DNA of 35,105 nucleotides from Microcoleus asticus IPMA8 (GTDB taxonomy: Bacteria > Cyanobacteriota > Cyanobacteriia > Cyanobacteriales > Microcoleaceae), in the NCBI RefSeq assembly GCF_013179805.1, contig NZ_SRRZ01000076.1, positions 1 to 35,105 of the forward strand, written 5' to 3'. A program made the position numbers and the translations under genes. A model generated the notes under the pieces. It was not told the DNA's origin. It ran no database searches and saw nothing but the letters and a program-made list of their open reading frames with translations. Shown one piece after another: positions 22,619 to 30,509 of the stretch; positions within the stretch are counted from its first letter, which is position 1; every line of letters starts with the position of its first letter.

Positions 22619-23194
22619 ATGAATCTTCTCGATATATTAGCCAATTTACCCACTATAGAAACTGAGAGACTGCTGCTGAGGAAAATTACTTTAAACGATG
22701 CCAGCGATATGTTTGAGTATGGTTTAGATCCCGAAGTGTCAAAATACACAACCTGGTCAACTCATACCTCGATCGAAGACACTAAGTATTTTATAAAATC
22801 GCTGCTAAAAATGTACAAAAAGCGAGAACTTGTGGATTGGGGAATAGTTCACAAAGCCGATAAAAAATTTATCGGTACTTGCGGATATGTGGGATGGAGC
22901 ATGACACACAGTCGTGCTGAAATGGGATACGCGATTTCTCGCAAATATTGGAATCAAGGATATATGAGCGAGGCTGTCAATGCAATGATGGAATTCGGCT
23001 TTCGGGAAATGCTGTTGAATAGAATTGAGGCTAAATGTAAAGTTAGTAATATTGGTTCGGCGCGCGTCATGGAAAAAGTGGGGATGCAATTGGAAGGAAT
23101 ATTGCGACAGCATTTATTTGTCAAAGGCGAATACTGGGATCTCAAAATTTATTCGATTCTCAGGGAGGATTTTTTTGCCAATCGGCCATATTAG
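22619..23194 (+). CDS. GNAT-family acetyltransferase (RimJ/RimL type)
   Basis: The 191-residue protein has the GNAT order: ETERLLLRKITLNDASDMFEY (about 15-35), the strand FIGTCGYVGW, AEMGYAISRKYWNQGYMSEA with the acetyl-CoA pyrophosphate-loop region (RKYWNQGY), then EAKCKVSNIGSARVMEKVGM and the final FVKGEYWDLKIYSIL. This is the RimJ/RimL-like branch, which acetylates N-termini of ribosomal proteins or other amines. The target is unknown. It diverges from the permease gene (59 bp) and is followed by a MITE-like element starting seven bases after its stop. Confidence 0.88.
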   Translation: MNLLDILANLPTIETERLLLRKITLNDASDMFEYGLDPEVSKYTTWSTHTSIEDTKYFIKSLLKMYKKRELVDWGIVHKADKKFIGTCGYVGWSMTHSRAEMGYAISRKYWNQGYMSEAVNAMMEFGFREMLLNRIEAKCKVSNIGSARVMEKVGMQLEGILRQHLFVKGEYWDLKIYSILREDFFANRPY

Positions 23195-23200
23195 CACTCG

Positions 23201-23348
23201 TTATATCAATTCCGGCTGCGCCGGAAGGATAAGCGAGGACACGGCAGTGCCGTTTCTTGCGCGCCAGATTAATCGTAGGGACACGGCACTGCCGTGTCCT
23301 GATTTCGGTCGGGTAATATTAATTCCGATGCTACCGGAATTGATATTA
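23201..23348. mobile_element. MITE-like element (148 bp) with TCAATTCCGG terminal inverted repeats
   Basis: The left end TTATATCAATTCCGG (23201-23215) is the reverse complement of the right end (23334-23348) at 14 of 15 positions. Internal features are a TTCCGGC-TGC-GCCGGAA hairpin at the left, two GACACGGCAGTGCCG-type palindromes, and a right-end hairpin around CCGATGCTACCGG. It lies between the GNAT gene and purN, ending 36 bp before the purN start, and shares the GACACGG hairpin theme with the element at 21517. Confidence 0.7.
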
Positions 23349-23384
23349 CAGGTGGTACAATTTTGAGAGTAAACTAAAAATTTT

Positions 23385-24056
23385 ATGATAACAGCAAATA
23401 CCAATTCCACAGATTTTTTGATTGTCCCCGCAATTCCTGCCAAAGTCGAAAAAAATGCTTCTCTTAGTAAGCCCTTAAAACTAGGAGTTTTAGCATCAGG
23501 AAGCGGCAGCAACTTCGAGGTAATTGCCCGAGCCATCCAAAATCAACAACTCAACGCTCAAATCCCAGTATTAATTTACAACAACCCCGAAGCCAAAGCT
23601 GCAGCCCGAGCCGAAAAATACGGCATTCCCTCGATTCTGCTCAATCACCGCGAGTGCAAAAGCCGTGAAGAATTAGATACAAAAATTGTTAAAACTTTCC
23701 AAGAATATGATGTAGAATGGGTAGTTATGGCGGGTTGGATGCGGATCGTTACCAAAGTTTTGCTCGATGCTTTTCCCGATCGCGTTATTAACATTCACCC
23801 TAGCTTACTGCCGAGTTTCCCAGGAATTCGCGCCGTCGAGCAAGCACTGGCAGCTAAGGTTAAAATCACCGGCTGTACGGTGCATATCGCCCGTTTAGAA
23901 GTAGACAGCGGGCCGATTTTAATGCAGGCTGCGGTGCCAGTATTGCCTGACGATACCGCAGAAACGCTGCACGCTAGAATTCAGGTGCAAGAGCACAAGA
24001 TTATGCTCGGTGCGATCGCACTTATTGCCGAATCCAATCGAAAATATTGTGACTAA
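23385..24056 (+). CDS. purN: Phosphoribosylglycinamide formyltransferase
   Basis: PurN transfers a formyl group from 10-formyltetrahydrofolate to GAR in de novo purine synthesis (third step, cytosol). The 223-residue product has LGVLASGSGSNFEVIARAI (residues 33-51), NNPEAKAAARAEKYGIPS, and the active-site block VINIHPSLLPSFPG with the catalytic Asn and His, followed by CTVHIARLEVDSGPIL with the catalytic Asp. About 30 residues precede the conserved core, with no alternative Met codon nearer, which is longer than the Escherichia coli enzyme but common in cyanobacterial annotations. Its stop overlaps the start of the methyltransferase gene by eight bases. A MITE-like element ends 36 bp upstream and may include the promoter or leader. 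Confidence 0.96.
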   Translation: MITANTNSTDFLIVPAIPAKVEKNASLSKPLKLGVLASGSGSNFEVIARAIQNQQLNAQIPVLIYNNPEAKAAARAEKYGIPSILLNHRECKSREELDTKIVKTFQEYDVEWVVMAGWMRIVTKVLLDAFPDRVINIHPSLLPSFPGIRAVEQALAAKVKITGCTVHIARLEVDSGPILMQAAVPVLPDDTAETLHARIQVQEHKIMLGAIALIAESNRKYCD

Positions 24057-25158
24057 AAACCTAGCCAGTGCCGCATCTATCTCCGAATTGCCCGTCAGCG
24101 AATCACCCGAAACAGGCCCGCCGCTGATAGACTCGAATCGCCTGAAATTAATTCTCAAAGAAAGGCTAAAAAAGAACATCGGCATCAAGGGAGAATTCTA
24201 TCTGCCTTGCTTGCCATCGATGCTAGACGACTATCTTAAATTACTCTCAGACTTCTTAAACATTCTCGGACAAAACATCGACGCTGCCCAAGCCAAAAAC
24301 TTGCGAACATTAATCGCCAACGCCTTAGCAGAAGGATTCAAAAATTCTCCCCACGCTAATCTCATAGTTTCATATTTTCCCGCCAATTCCCAAAATGGTT
24401 TAGCCGGTGGCATTACTCTGAATACCAAGATTCAAATCGAATCGATGGCCCAGAAATATCATAGCTGGCCGGATATTCGCCCCGAACCTTTATTCGGCAG
24501 CCATCCCGATGCCAAAGTTATCGCCATTGCCGCCGAATTAGGCGAACCGGGAAAAGCACCTATTTTAGATGTTGGTGCGGGTCCAGGGCGCAATAGTTTG
24601 CCCTTAGCAAGGTTAGGCCATTCCGTAGATGCGATCGAACTAACACCCATATTTGCCGAAAAACTATCAGCAGCAGCAACCGCCGAAAACTTGCCGGTAA
24701 ATGTCACCCAAGGCGACGTTTTAGACCCATTATTGAGGATGAAAACTTATCGGTACAAATTAGCCATTGCTACCGAAGTTCTCTCTCATTTCCGCTACCC
24801 CGAACAAGTCCGCCTGTTCCTCGGCAAAATGTCCGATGCCGTTTTAAGCGGCGGGTTTATCTTATTCAGTGCTTTCTTAGCTGTAGATGGGTACGAACCC
24901 GACGAGATGGCAAAACAAATGTCTGAATTGTGTTGGTCTTATCTGATTACCAAACAAGAATTGCAAGCAGCAATAGAGGGTTTGCCCTTAGAAATTATTT
25001 CTGATGAATCTGTGATTGAATACGAACAAAAACATTTGCCTGACTCGGCGTGGCCGCCGACACCTTGGTTTGCGAGTTGGGCTAGCGGGCGCGATTTATT
25101 TCCAGTCCAACAAACACCGCCGTTGGAGTTGCGGTGGATACTTGTTAAACGCTTGTAA
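24049..25158 (+). CDS. Class I SAM-dependent methyltransferase
   Basis: The protein (369 residues from the GTG at 24049-24051) has a central Rossmann methyltransferase fold: ILDVGAGPGRNSLPLARLG is motif I (seen as DVGAGPGRNS), with VDAIELTP as motif II, VNVTQGDVLD as motif III, and LAIATEVLSHF in the position of motif IV. An N-terminal helical region of about 130 residues is unlike common small-molecule methyltransferases, and the C-terminus has a Trp-rich PWFASWASGRDLF segment. Substrate unknown. I prefer the GTG at 24049 because it makes an eight-base overlap with purN, typical of translational coupling; a GTG at 24010 would extend 13 residues into the purN frame. Coupling to purN may mean shared expression rather than shared chemistry. 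Confidence 0.85.
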   Translation: MTKNLASAASISELPVSESPETGPPLIDSNRLKLILKERLKKNIGIKGEFYLPCLPSMLDDYLKLLSDFLNILGQNIDAAQAKNLRTLIANALAEGFKNSPHANLIVSYFPANSQNGLAGGITLNTKIQIESMAQKYHSWPDIRPEPLFGSHPDAKVIAIAAELGEPGKAPILDVGAGPGRNSLPLARLGHSVDAIELTPIFAEKLSAAATAENLPVNVTQGDVLDPLLRMKTYRYKLAIATEVLSHFRYPEQVRLFLGKMSDAVLSGGFILFSAFLAVDGYEPDEMAKQMSELCWSYLITKQELQAAIEGLPLEIISDESVIEYEQKHLPDSAWPPTPWFASWASGRDLFPVQQTPPLELRWILVKRL

Positions 25159-25175
25159 ATAGTTAGTATGGTGCG

Positions 25176-25274
25176 TCAATCGATTTTAGATTTTAGATTT
25201 TAGATTTTAGATTCAAGAATCGAAGCATTGACCCCACGGATAAATCCGGGGGCTTGTATCCTGGATGCTTTCGG
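25176..25274. repeat. Dispersed repeat copy B (heptamer run plus CGGAT/ATCCG hairpin)
   Basis: This copy has TCAATCG, four GATTTTA-type heptamers, GAAGCATTGACCCCACGG, and the hairpin CCCC-A-CGGAT-AA-ATCCG-GGGG, and ends TGTATCCTGGATGCTTTCGG. It matches copy A at 6575-6716 apart from the extra internal segment there. It lies just after the methyltransferase stop in the 332-bp gap before rlmN. Confidence 0.75.
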
Positions 25275-25326
25275 CCACAATTTAGTTTATCGATGATTGA
25301 TAAAATAACGCGGTCTAACTCACATC

Positions 25327-25437
25327 TTGCACCATTCTTAAGAACAGGCAAGATGCCTGTTCCACAAAGATGGAGTTTTCTTCTTGTGGGGTGGGCAGGA
25401 GAGCCCGCCCGCAAAAGGCTAATTGAGAATGGTGCAA
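25327..25437. mobile_element. MITE-like element (111 bp) with TTGCACCATTCT ends
   Basis: TTGCACCATTCT (25327-25338) and AGAATGGTGCAA (25426-25437) are perfect 12-bp terminal inverted repeats. Inside are AACAGGCA-AGA-TGCCTGTT and a G/C stem (GGGTGGGC...GCCCGCCC). The same interior lies at 5161-5222 in the SDR-hemE gap, where the ends are degraded. No protein is encoded. Confidence 0.75.
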
Positions 25438-25490
25438 CATCTCAGAGCTCACGCACCATACGACAATTTTTAGGGATTAAAAATCCAATC

Positions 25491-26600
25491 CTAAACCTCG
25501 GATGCCCGCAATTGTCCGCAGGCGGCATCTGCTTCTAAGCCGCGAGAATATCGCACGCTAACTGCAATTTTCTTTTCCTTCAAAACCGCAACGAAACTGT
25601 TAATCCGATTGGGAGTCGGTCGCTTATATTCAGCTTCCTGAATCGGATTGTAAGGAATCAAATTGACGTGACACTGAAAACCGCGCAAGTGAGTTGCTAA
25701 CTCGGCTGCGTGTTCCGGTAAGTCATTCACACCGGCTAAAAGTACGTATTCAAAACTCAATCTACGTCCAGTCGATCGCACATATTCCCGACATTCGGCA
25801 ATTAACTCACCCAAAGGATAAGGGCGGGCGCTAGGAATTAACTCTTCGCGCAATCTTTGGTTGGAAGCGTGGAGGCTGACGGCGAGGGTAACTTGCAGTT
25901 GATGTTCAGCTAGTTGGCTGATGCGATTGCGAATTCCTACTGTGGAAATGGTGATGTTTCGCTGTCCAATTCCTACGTCTTGATTCAAACACTTGACAGC
26001 AGCTACAACATTATCGAAATTCAGCAGGGGTTCGCCCATTCCCATAAATACGATGTGGCTGACTCTGCGGCCGAAATCTTGCTGTACTGTCAAAACTTGA
26101 TCGACGATTTCGTGTTTTTCTAAATTGCGCTTGAAACCGCCTTTCCCAGTAGCGCAAAAGTCGCAGCCCATCGCGCAGCCAACTTGGGCTGAGACGCACA
26201 CAGTCAGCCGTTTATCGGTGGGAATGCCTACTGTTTCAATGATTTGACCGTCTGCCAATTTTAAGAGATACTTTACCGTGGCGTCTGGTGCGACGGATCG
26301 ATAGTGAATGGTCGATCGCCCGATCGGAATTTTAGCAACAGTCTCGCGCCACTGTTTCGAGAATACAGAAATGTCAGAGATCGATCGCGCACCTTTCTCA
26401 TAAATCCACTGGTACAACTGCTTTCCCCGATAAGCCGGTTGTCCCTGCTGCTGTACCCACTCCGTTAACTCAGCTAAACTCGCCCCCAGCAAGGGCGGAA
26501 TTTTACCCGACTCAACAGCCAAAGCAGCAGTCTTGCGAGACTGATTCGCGCCCCTGGAATTACCAGAAGAGTACACCTGAGAAACGGAAGTAGGAGACAT
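25491..26600 (-). CDS. rlmN: 23S rRNA (adenine(2503)-C(2))-methyltransferase
   Basis: RlmN is a radical SAM enzyme that methylates C2 of A2503 in 23S rRNA (and A37 in some tRNAs), tuning the peptidyl-transferase exit region. The 369-residue protein has Cys142, Cys146 and Cys149 (VGCAMGCDFCATGKGG) for the cluster, Cys135 in TVCVSAQ, and Cys361 in ADAACGQL near the C-terminus as the methyl-carrying catalytic cysteine. Other marks are FMGMGEPLLNFDNV, ISTVG and LIPYNPI. About 35 N-terminal residues rich in Ser and Gly precede the conserved start; a later start is possible but no obvious alternative stands out. It is convergent with the methyltransferase gene across a repeat-filled gap. Confidence 0.96.
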   Translation of the reverse strand: MSPTSVSQVYSSGNSRGANQSRKTAALAVESGKIPPLLGASLAELTEWVQQQGQPAYRGKQLYQWIYEKGARSISDISVFSKQWRETVAKIPIGRSTIHYRSVAPDATVKYLLKLADGQIIETVGIPTDKRLTVCVSAQVGCAMGCDFCATGKGGFKRNLEKHEIVDQVLTVQQDFGRRVSHIVFMGMGEPLLNFDNVVAAVKCLNQDVGIGQRNITISTVGIRNRISQLAEHQLQVTLAVSLHASNQRLREELIPSARPYPLGELIAECREYVRSTGRRLSFEYVLLAGVNDLPEHAAELATHLRGFQCHVNLIPYNPIQEAEYKRPTPNRINSFVAVLKEKKIAVSVRYSRGLEADAACGQLRASEV

Positions 26601-26719
26601 AGGTCATCAGAAAATTTAAAGCCATCCTCCATATTAAAACTTCTCGACCAAAACTGCCGTTAATCCTCCAGAAGGCACTTATGCAGAAAGCAGAAGGCGG
26701 AATCTCGATCCGGCTAAAT

Positions 26720-26774
26720 CCCTTAATAAGGGGAAGTTTAAGAATAATCCGGTTCCCCCCTTAAAAAAGGGGGG
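26720..26774. repeat. Paired C-run/G-run palindromes
   Basis: CCCTT-AAT-AAGGG (26720-26732) and CCCCCCTT-AAAA-AAGGGGGG (26755-26774) lie close together in the 366-bp gap between rlmN and lgt, followed by GGTTAGGGG. The second palindrome has an 8-bp perfect stem. The remainder of the gap is the leader of lgt and holds no other gene that I can support. Confidence 0.65.
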
Positions 26775-26966
26775 TTAGGGGACTCTTATTGTGGACTCAC
26801 AAAAAAAACTCCAGACAGCAATCTGCCAAATCAAGAATCCAGTTAATATTTGGTAAAATTCCCCAAAAATTGCGTGTAAATGACCGCAGCCACCTAAAAT
26901 AAACTCTGGAGTTTGTTAAAGGGTGTGCAAATTTGACAGCTTTCCATCACAATTAATGCAACTTTT

Positions 26967-27860
26967 ATGGTGCTAAATATTCTTGCGCTGCCCTTAGCGT
27001 TTCAATTTACATCGCCGGGTCCAATTATCTTTCAACTTGGCCCCGTAGCCATTCGCTGGTACGGGCTGTTAATAGCTTCTGCCGTCTTGATTGGGGTCAG
27101 CCTGTCCCAATACTTGGCCCAAAAACGCCGCGTCAACCCGGAATTGTTGGGTGATTTGGCAATTTGGCTGGTTCTGGGCGCTATTCCCTGTGCTCGAATT
27201 TATTACGTGGCTTTCGAGTGGCCGCAATACACCCAGAGGCCAGAGGATATTATTGCGATTTGGAAAGGCGGAATTGCCATTCACGGGGCGATTTTGGGTG
27301 GCACGATCGCAGCTTTAATTTTTGCTAAAATTCAGCGAGTTTCTTTTTGGCAATTGGCAGATTTAATCGCGCCTTCGGCAATTCTCGGTCAGGCGATCGG
27401 ACGCTGGGGAAATTTCTTTAACTCCGAAGCTTTTGGCGGTCCTACGGATTTGCCTTGGAAACTCTATATTCCGCCAAACAGCCGCCCGCCCGCCTACGCT
27501 AATTTTGAATACTTCCACCCCACATTTCTCTACGAATCCCTGTGGAATTTGACAGTATTTGGGTTGCTTCTGACTTTGTTTTTCCGCGATTTGCAGGGCA
27601 AAATTCGCTTTAAAACAGGTGCTTTATTTTTGGTTTATATCGCAGCTTACAGTTCCGGTCGAATCTGGATTGAAGGGTTGCGAACTGATAGTTTGATGTT
27701 CGGGCCGCTGCGGACGGCGCAAATGGTAAGCTTGACTGGGATTGTTTTAGGGTTGGGCGGGTTGGCTTGGCTTTATTTGCTCGATCGACCTTTGCCAGAT
27801 GTTGTCTCCCCCAATAGCGATCGGTCCAAGATCACTCCGAAATTGCCAGAGGATCAATAA
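26967..27860 (+). CDS. lgt: Prolipoprotein diacylglyceryl transferase
   Basis: Lgt transfers the diacylglyceryl group of phosphatidylglycerol to the lipobox cysteine of prolipoproteins, the first step of lipoprotein maturation, in the cytoplasmic membrane. The 297-residue protein has about seven hydrophobic helices; IRWYGLL near the N-terminus, GGIAIHGAILGG, the Lgt signature GRWGNFFNSEAFGGPTDLPW, and HPTFLYESLWN are all present, with the essential arginine in GRWGN. A short polar C-terminal tail (about 275-297) ends it. No lspA is adjacent. A hairpin three bases after the stop may end transcription. Confidence 0.96.
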   Translation: MVLNILALPLAFQFTSPGPIIFQLGPVAIRWYGLLIASAVLIGVSLSQYLAQKRRVNPELLGDLAIWLVLGAIPCARIYYVAFEWPQYTQRPEDIIAIWKGGIAIHGAILGGTIAALIFAKIQRVSFWQLADLIAPSAILGQAIGRWGNFFNSEAFGGPTDLPWKLYIPPNSRPPAYANFEYFHPTFLYESLWNLTVFGLLLTLFFRDLQGKIRFKTGALFLVYIAAYSSGRIWIEGLRTDSLMFGPLRTAQMVSLTGIVLGLGGLAWLYLLDRPLPDVVSPNSDRSKITPKLPEDQ

Positions 27861-27862
27861 AA

Positions 27863-27890
27863 AACCCCAGAGAGGTTAGTCTCTAGGGTT
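27863..27890 (+). terminator. Hairpin after lgt
   Basis: AACCC-C-AGAGA and TCTCT-A-GGGTT form a 10-bp stem with one C/A mismatch around GGTTAG, directly after the stop at 27860. The T-run is weak, so it may be a processing or attenuation structure instead. Confidence 0.5.
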
Positions 27891-27980
27891 CAAAACCAGG
27901 GTGCATCTACCATCTCTTACTTCCAACCAAAATAGGTACATCCGGAAGCGTCCGTAAATTTAGCAAATTTTTTAGCAGCA

Positions 27981-28787
27981 ATGAGTTTGAAAGAGATTGA
28001 AGCCCTAATTCCAGGAGTATACATTGTAGGTGCAGGCCCGGGAGACCCGGATTTGTTGACCGTTAAGGCTCAAAAATTACTGGCTGCTGCTGATGTCATA
28101 TTATTTGCTGATTCGCTAGTCCCAGAGCAAATTTTGCAGGGGGTGCGCGCGGATGCTGAAACGATCCAAACTGCCGATAAAACTCTCGAAGAGATTGTAC
28201 CTTTGATGGTGCAACGAGTGCGCGACAGAAAAAGCGTCGTCCGTCTGCATTCGGGCGATCCCTGTCTCTACGGGGCCGTCGGCGAACAAATGCAAGCTTT
28301 GGCCTCCGAGGGAATTGCTTTTGAGGTAATCCCGGGAATTAGCGCTTTTCAACTTGCGGCGGCTAAACTTAAAATTGAGTTGACAGTTCCGGGAGTTGTG
28401 CAGACAATTATTTTGACGCGAATTAGCGGCAGAACCGAAGTACCGGAACGCGAAGAATTGGCGAGTTTAGCGGCTCATCAAGCGAGTTTGTGCCTGTATT
28501 TGAGCGCCCGCCATGTCGAAAAAGCTCAAGCTAAATTGATGGAACATTACCCATCTGATTTGCCTGTAGCGATTTGTTATCGGTTGGGCTGGCCCGATGA
28601 AAAAATTGTGCTAGTTCCCCTTGACAAAATGGCCGTTGCTACGCGCGAAAATAATTTGCTCAGAACGACAATGTATGTCATTAGTCCGGCGTTGGGAAAA
28701 TCAGCAGAAGGGCGATCGCGCTTGTACCATCCAGAGCACGATCGGCTTTTCCGACCCTCGAAGGAAGTTCGGCAACGGATTTTGTAA
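27981..28787 (+). CDS. cobM: Precorrin-4 / cobalt-precorrin-4 C(11)-methyltransferase
   Basis: This SAM-dependent methyltransferase adds the C11 methyl in corrin-ring synthesis (CobM, or CbiF in the oxygen-independent route). It has 268 residues. Family marks are VYIVGAGPGDPDLLTVKA (13-30), VILFADSLVP, SVVRLHSGDPCLYGAVGEQ with the substrate loop, VIPGISAFQLAAAKLKIELTVPG (seen as PGISAFQLAAA), TIILTRISGRTEVP and CYRLGWPDE. The ATG at 27981 lies 120 bp past lgt. No other cobalamin gene and no visible B12 riboswitch adjoin it; cyanobacteria often have scattered cob genes. Its product would supply cofactor for B12-dependent enzymes such as the radical SAM protein at 2090-3682. Confidence 0.95.
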   Translation: MSLKEIEALIPGVYIVGAGPGDPDLLTVKAQKLLAAADVILFADSLVPEQILQGVRADAETIQTADKTLEEIVPLMVQRVRDRKSVVRLHSGDPCLYGAVGEQMQALASEGIAFEVIPGISAFQLAAAKLKIELTVPGVVQTIILTRISGRTEVPEREELASLAAHQASLCLYLSARHVEKAQAKLMEHYPSDLPVAICYRLGWPDEKIVLVPLDKMAVATRENNLLRTTMYVISPALGKSAEGRSRLYHPEHDRLFRPSKEVRQRIL

Positions 28788-28851
28788 CGGATGTAACGGA
28801 TGTCAGGAAAAAGAAAGAAGAAAGAAGGAAGAAGGAGCAATTATGAAGTAA

Positions 28852-28928
28852 CCAATTACCAACTACCAACTACCAATTCCCAATTCCCAATTCCCCAATC
28901 TAAAATCTAAAATCTAAAATCTAAAATC
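28852..28928. repeat. Compound heptamer array (CCAATTA, CCAACTA, CCAATTC, TAAAATC)
   Basis: Seven-base units run on: CCAATTA, CCAACTA twice, CCAATTC three times, then seven bases of transition and TAAAATC four times, ending three bases before the ATG of the dienelactone hydrolase gene. TAAAATC is the complement of the unit in the 6575 and 25176 repeats. A purine run (28810-28837) precedes it. Confidence 0.85.
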
Positions 28929-28931
28929 GCC

Positions 28932-29771
28932 ATGACTGATTTAACTCGCAGACAATTTATCACTGTCACCGCATTAAGCGCCGGATTTGCGTTAGCCGTT
29001 CATCCTATTGCGGCTGCCGTTATCAATACCGATGCTGCTGGTTTAATAGCAGGTGAGGTAAAAATTCCCGTCAAAGACGGGCAAATTCCAGCCTACAGAG
29101 CAATGCCAGCCAGCGGCAGCAATTTTCCAGTAATTTTAGTAATTCAAGAAATCTTCGGAGTTCACGCCCACATTCAAGATATTTGCCGCCGTTTTGCTAA
29201 ATTAGGTTATTTAGCGATCGCCCCAGAAATGTTTGCCCGTCAAGGTGATGTTTCTAAAATCACCGACATCCAAGAAATTATTAGTAAAGTTGTCTCGAAA
29301 GTTCCCGACGCTCAAGCTATGTCCGATTTAGATGCTACCGTAGAGTGGGCACAAAAGTCAGGAAAAGGCAATATTAATAAGTTGGGAATTACAGGATTTT
29401 GCTGGGGTGGCAGAATGGTTTGGCTGTACTCTTCCCACAACCCAAAAGTCAAAGCTGGAGCGGCTTGGTACGGGCGTTTGGTTGGCAATTCTACGGCTTT
29501 AACTCCCAAACAGCCGATCGACCTTGCAGCAACTTTGAAAGTGCCTGTATTGGGGCTTTACGGCGGCAAAGACGAGTCAATTCCCAACGATACAGTCGAG
29601 AAAATGCGCCAAGTTCTCAAAACTGGCAGCAGCGGTTCCGAAATTGTGCTTTATCCAGATACGCCCCACGGTTTTAACGCTGACTATCGCCCCACTTACC
29701 GGGAAAAAGAAGCTAAGGATGCTTGGAAACAGATGCAAGATTGGTTTAAGAAGCACGGAGTTGCACAATAG
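28932..29771 (+). CDS. Tat-exported dienelactone hydrolase family protein
   Basis: This 279-residue alpha/beta hydrolase has the dienelactone hydrolase triad: Cys157 (GITGFCWGGRM), Asp214 (GGKDES) and His246 (TPHGFNADYRP). The N-terminus carries a twin-arginine motif TRRQFI (5-10) and a hydrophobic stretch with AVHPIAAAV, so it is probably exported by the Tat system to the periplasm or thylakoid lumen. The conserved Glu of EIFGVHAHI and the region LGYLAIAPEMFAR agree with the family. The natural substrate is unknown; such enzymes act on lactones or esters. The leader is a heptamer array reaching to three bases before ATG at 28932, so no Shine-Dalgarno of the usual kind is present. Confidence 0.9.
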   Translation: MTDLTRRQFITVTALSAGFALAVHPIAAAVINTDAAGLIAGEVKIPVKDGQIPAYRAMPASGSNFPVILVIQEIFGVHAHIQDICRRFAKLGYLAIAPEMFARQGDVSKITDIQEIISKVVSKVPDAQAMSDLDATVEWAQKSGKGNINKLGITGFCWGGRMVWLYSSHNPKVKAGAAWYGRLVGNSTALTPKQPIDLAATLKVPVLGLYGGKDESIPNDTVEKMRQVLKTGSSGSEIVLYPDTPHGFNADYRPTYREKEAKDAWKQMQDWFKKHGVAQ

Positions 29772-29920
29772 TTTTGAGTTGTTAATTTTGACTTAAAACT
29801 GGTGTCAAGTTTGGGATCGAAAAAGGCAATATTAGCGAATAGCCCTTAAGACAGGTGGGTTTGTCGGCCCGACATTGGTAAACTGGGCGGTGTAGAATTA
29901 TCGATCGAACAGGTAAGCCC

Positions 29921-30403
29921 GTGCTAGACGAACAAGCTAAAAAGACCATCTTGCGGAAAATCCCTCACGGATTGTACATCTGCGGTGTCAAAGACGGGGA
30001 GGAAGTCAACGGTTTCACCGCTAGCTGGGTGATGCAATCTTCCTTTACCCCTCCCTTAGTTGTCAACTGCGTCAAGCAAGACTCCAAATCCCACAGCATG
30101 ATCAAAGCCAGCGGTGTGTTTGCTTTAAGTTTCCTAGAAGCAGGTCAAAAAGACTTAGCCCAGAAATTCTTCAAGCAGCAGCGCCGCGTTGGCAATAAAT
30201 TTGAGGATGTAGAATTTTATCCCGGCGCGGAAACTGGTTGTCCGATTATCTCGGATTCTCTGGGTTACATCGAGTGCAAAGTTGTCGGTGCTGTGGAACA
30301 CGGGGATCACACGGTTTATGTGGGAGAAGTTTTGGCCGCAGGCGTCCACCGAGAAGGCAATCCGTTGCTGCTAGAAAGCACCGGTTGGAATTACGGCGGC
30401 TAA
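29921..30403 (+). CDS. Flavin reductase domain protein (FMN-binding split barrel)
   Basis: This 160-residue flavin reductase-like protein binds FMN in a split beta-barrel. Segments typical of the family are ILRKIPHGLYICGVKDGEEVNGFTASWVMQ (seen as VNGFTASWVMQSSFTPPL), VNCVKQDSKSHSMIKASGVFALSFL and the closing HTVYVGEVLAAGV. It is the size of the stand-alone version of the domain that ends cyanobacterial flavodiiron proteins. Partner oxygenase or electron acceptor unknown. The start is GTG at 29921; the preceding AGGTAAGCCC gives a modest ribosome site. A strong hairpin follows the stop at 30440-30472, between this gene and the convergent peptidase-like gene. Confidence 0.88.
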   Translation: MLDEQAKKTILRKIPHGLYICGVKDGEEVNGFTASWVMQSSFTPPLVVNCVKQDSKSHSMIKASGVFALSFLEAGQKDLAQKFFKQQRRVGNKFEDVEFYPGAETGCPIISDSLGYIECKVVGAVEHGDHTVYVGEVLAAGVHREGNPLLLESTGWNYGG

Positions 30404-30439
30404 AGACTTGGCAGTTGTTAGTAAAAAAAACTAACACTG

Positions 30440-30472
30440 AGAAACCCGGTTTCTTTAAAAGTCCGGGTTTCT
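30440..30472. terminator. Bidirectional terminator-like hairpin between convergent genes
   Basis: AGAAACCCGG (30440-30449) pairs with CCGGGTTTCT (30463-30472) around a 13-nt loop. It lies between the flavin reductase stop (30403) and the end of the convergent gene (30510), and belongs to the same family as 829-861 and 6768-6801. Confidence 0.6.
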
Positions 30473-30509
30473 GAACACTAAACAAATTTTTATGTTGAAT
30501 TAGAGCGAC

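Noticed and set aside
25193..25538. Overlapping ORFs of 73 and 94 codons
   Set aside because: They read through the dispersed repeat and the MITE-like element, and share the same repeat-derived peptide (TGKMPVPQ).
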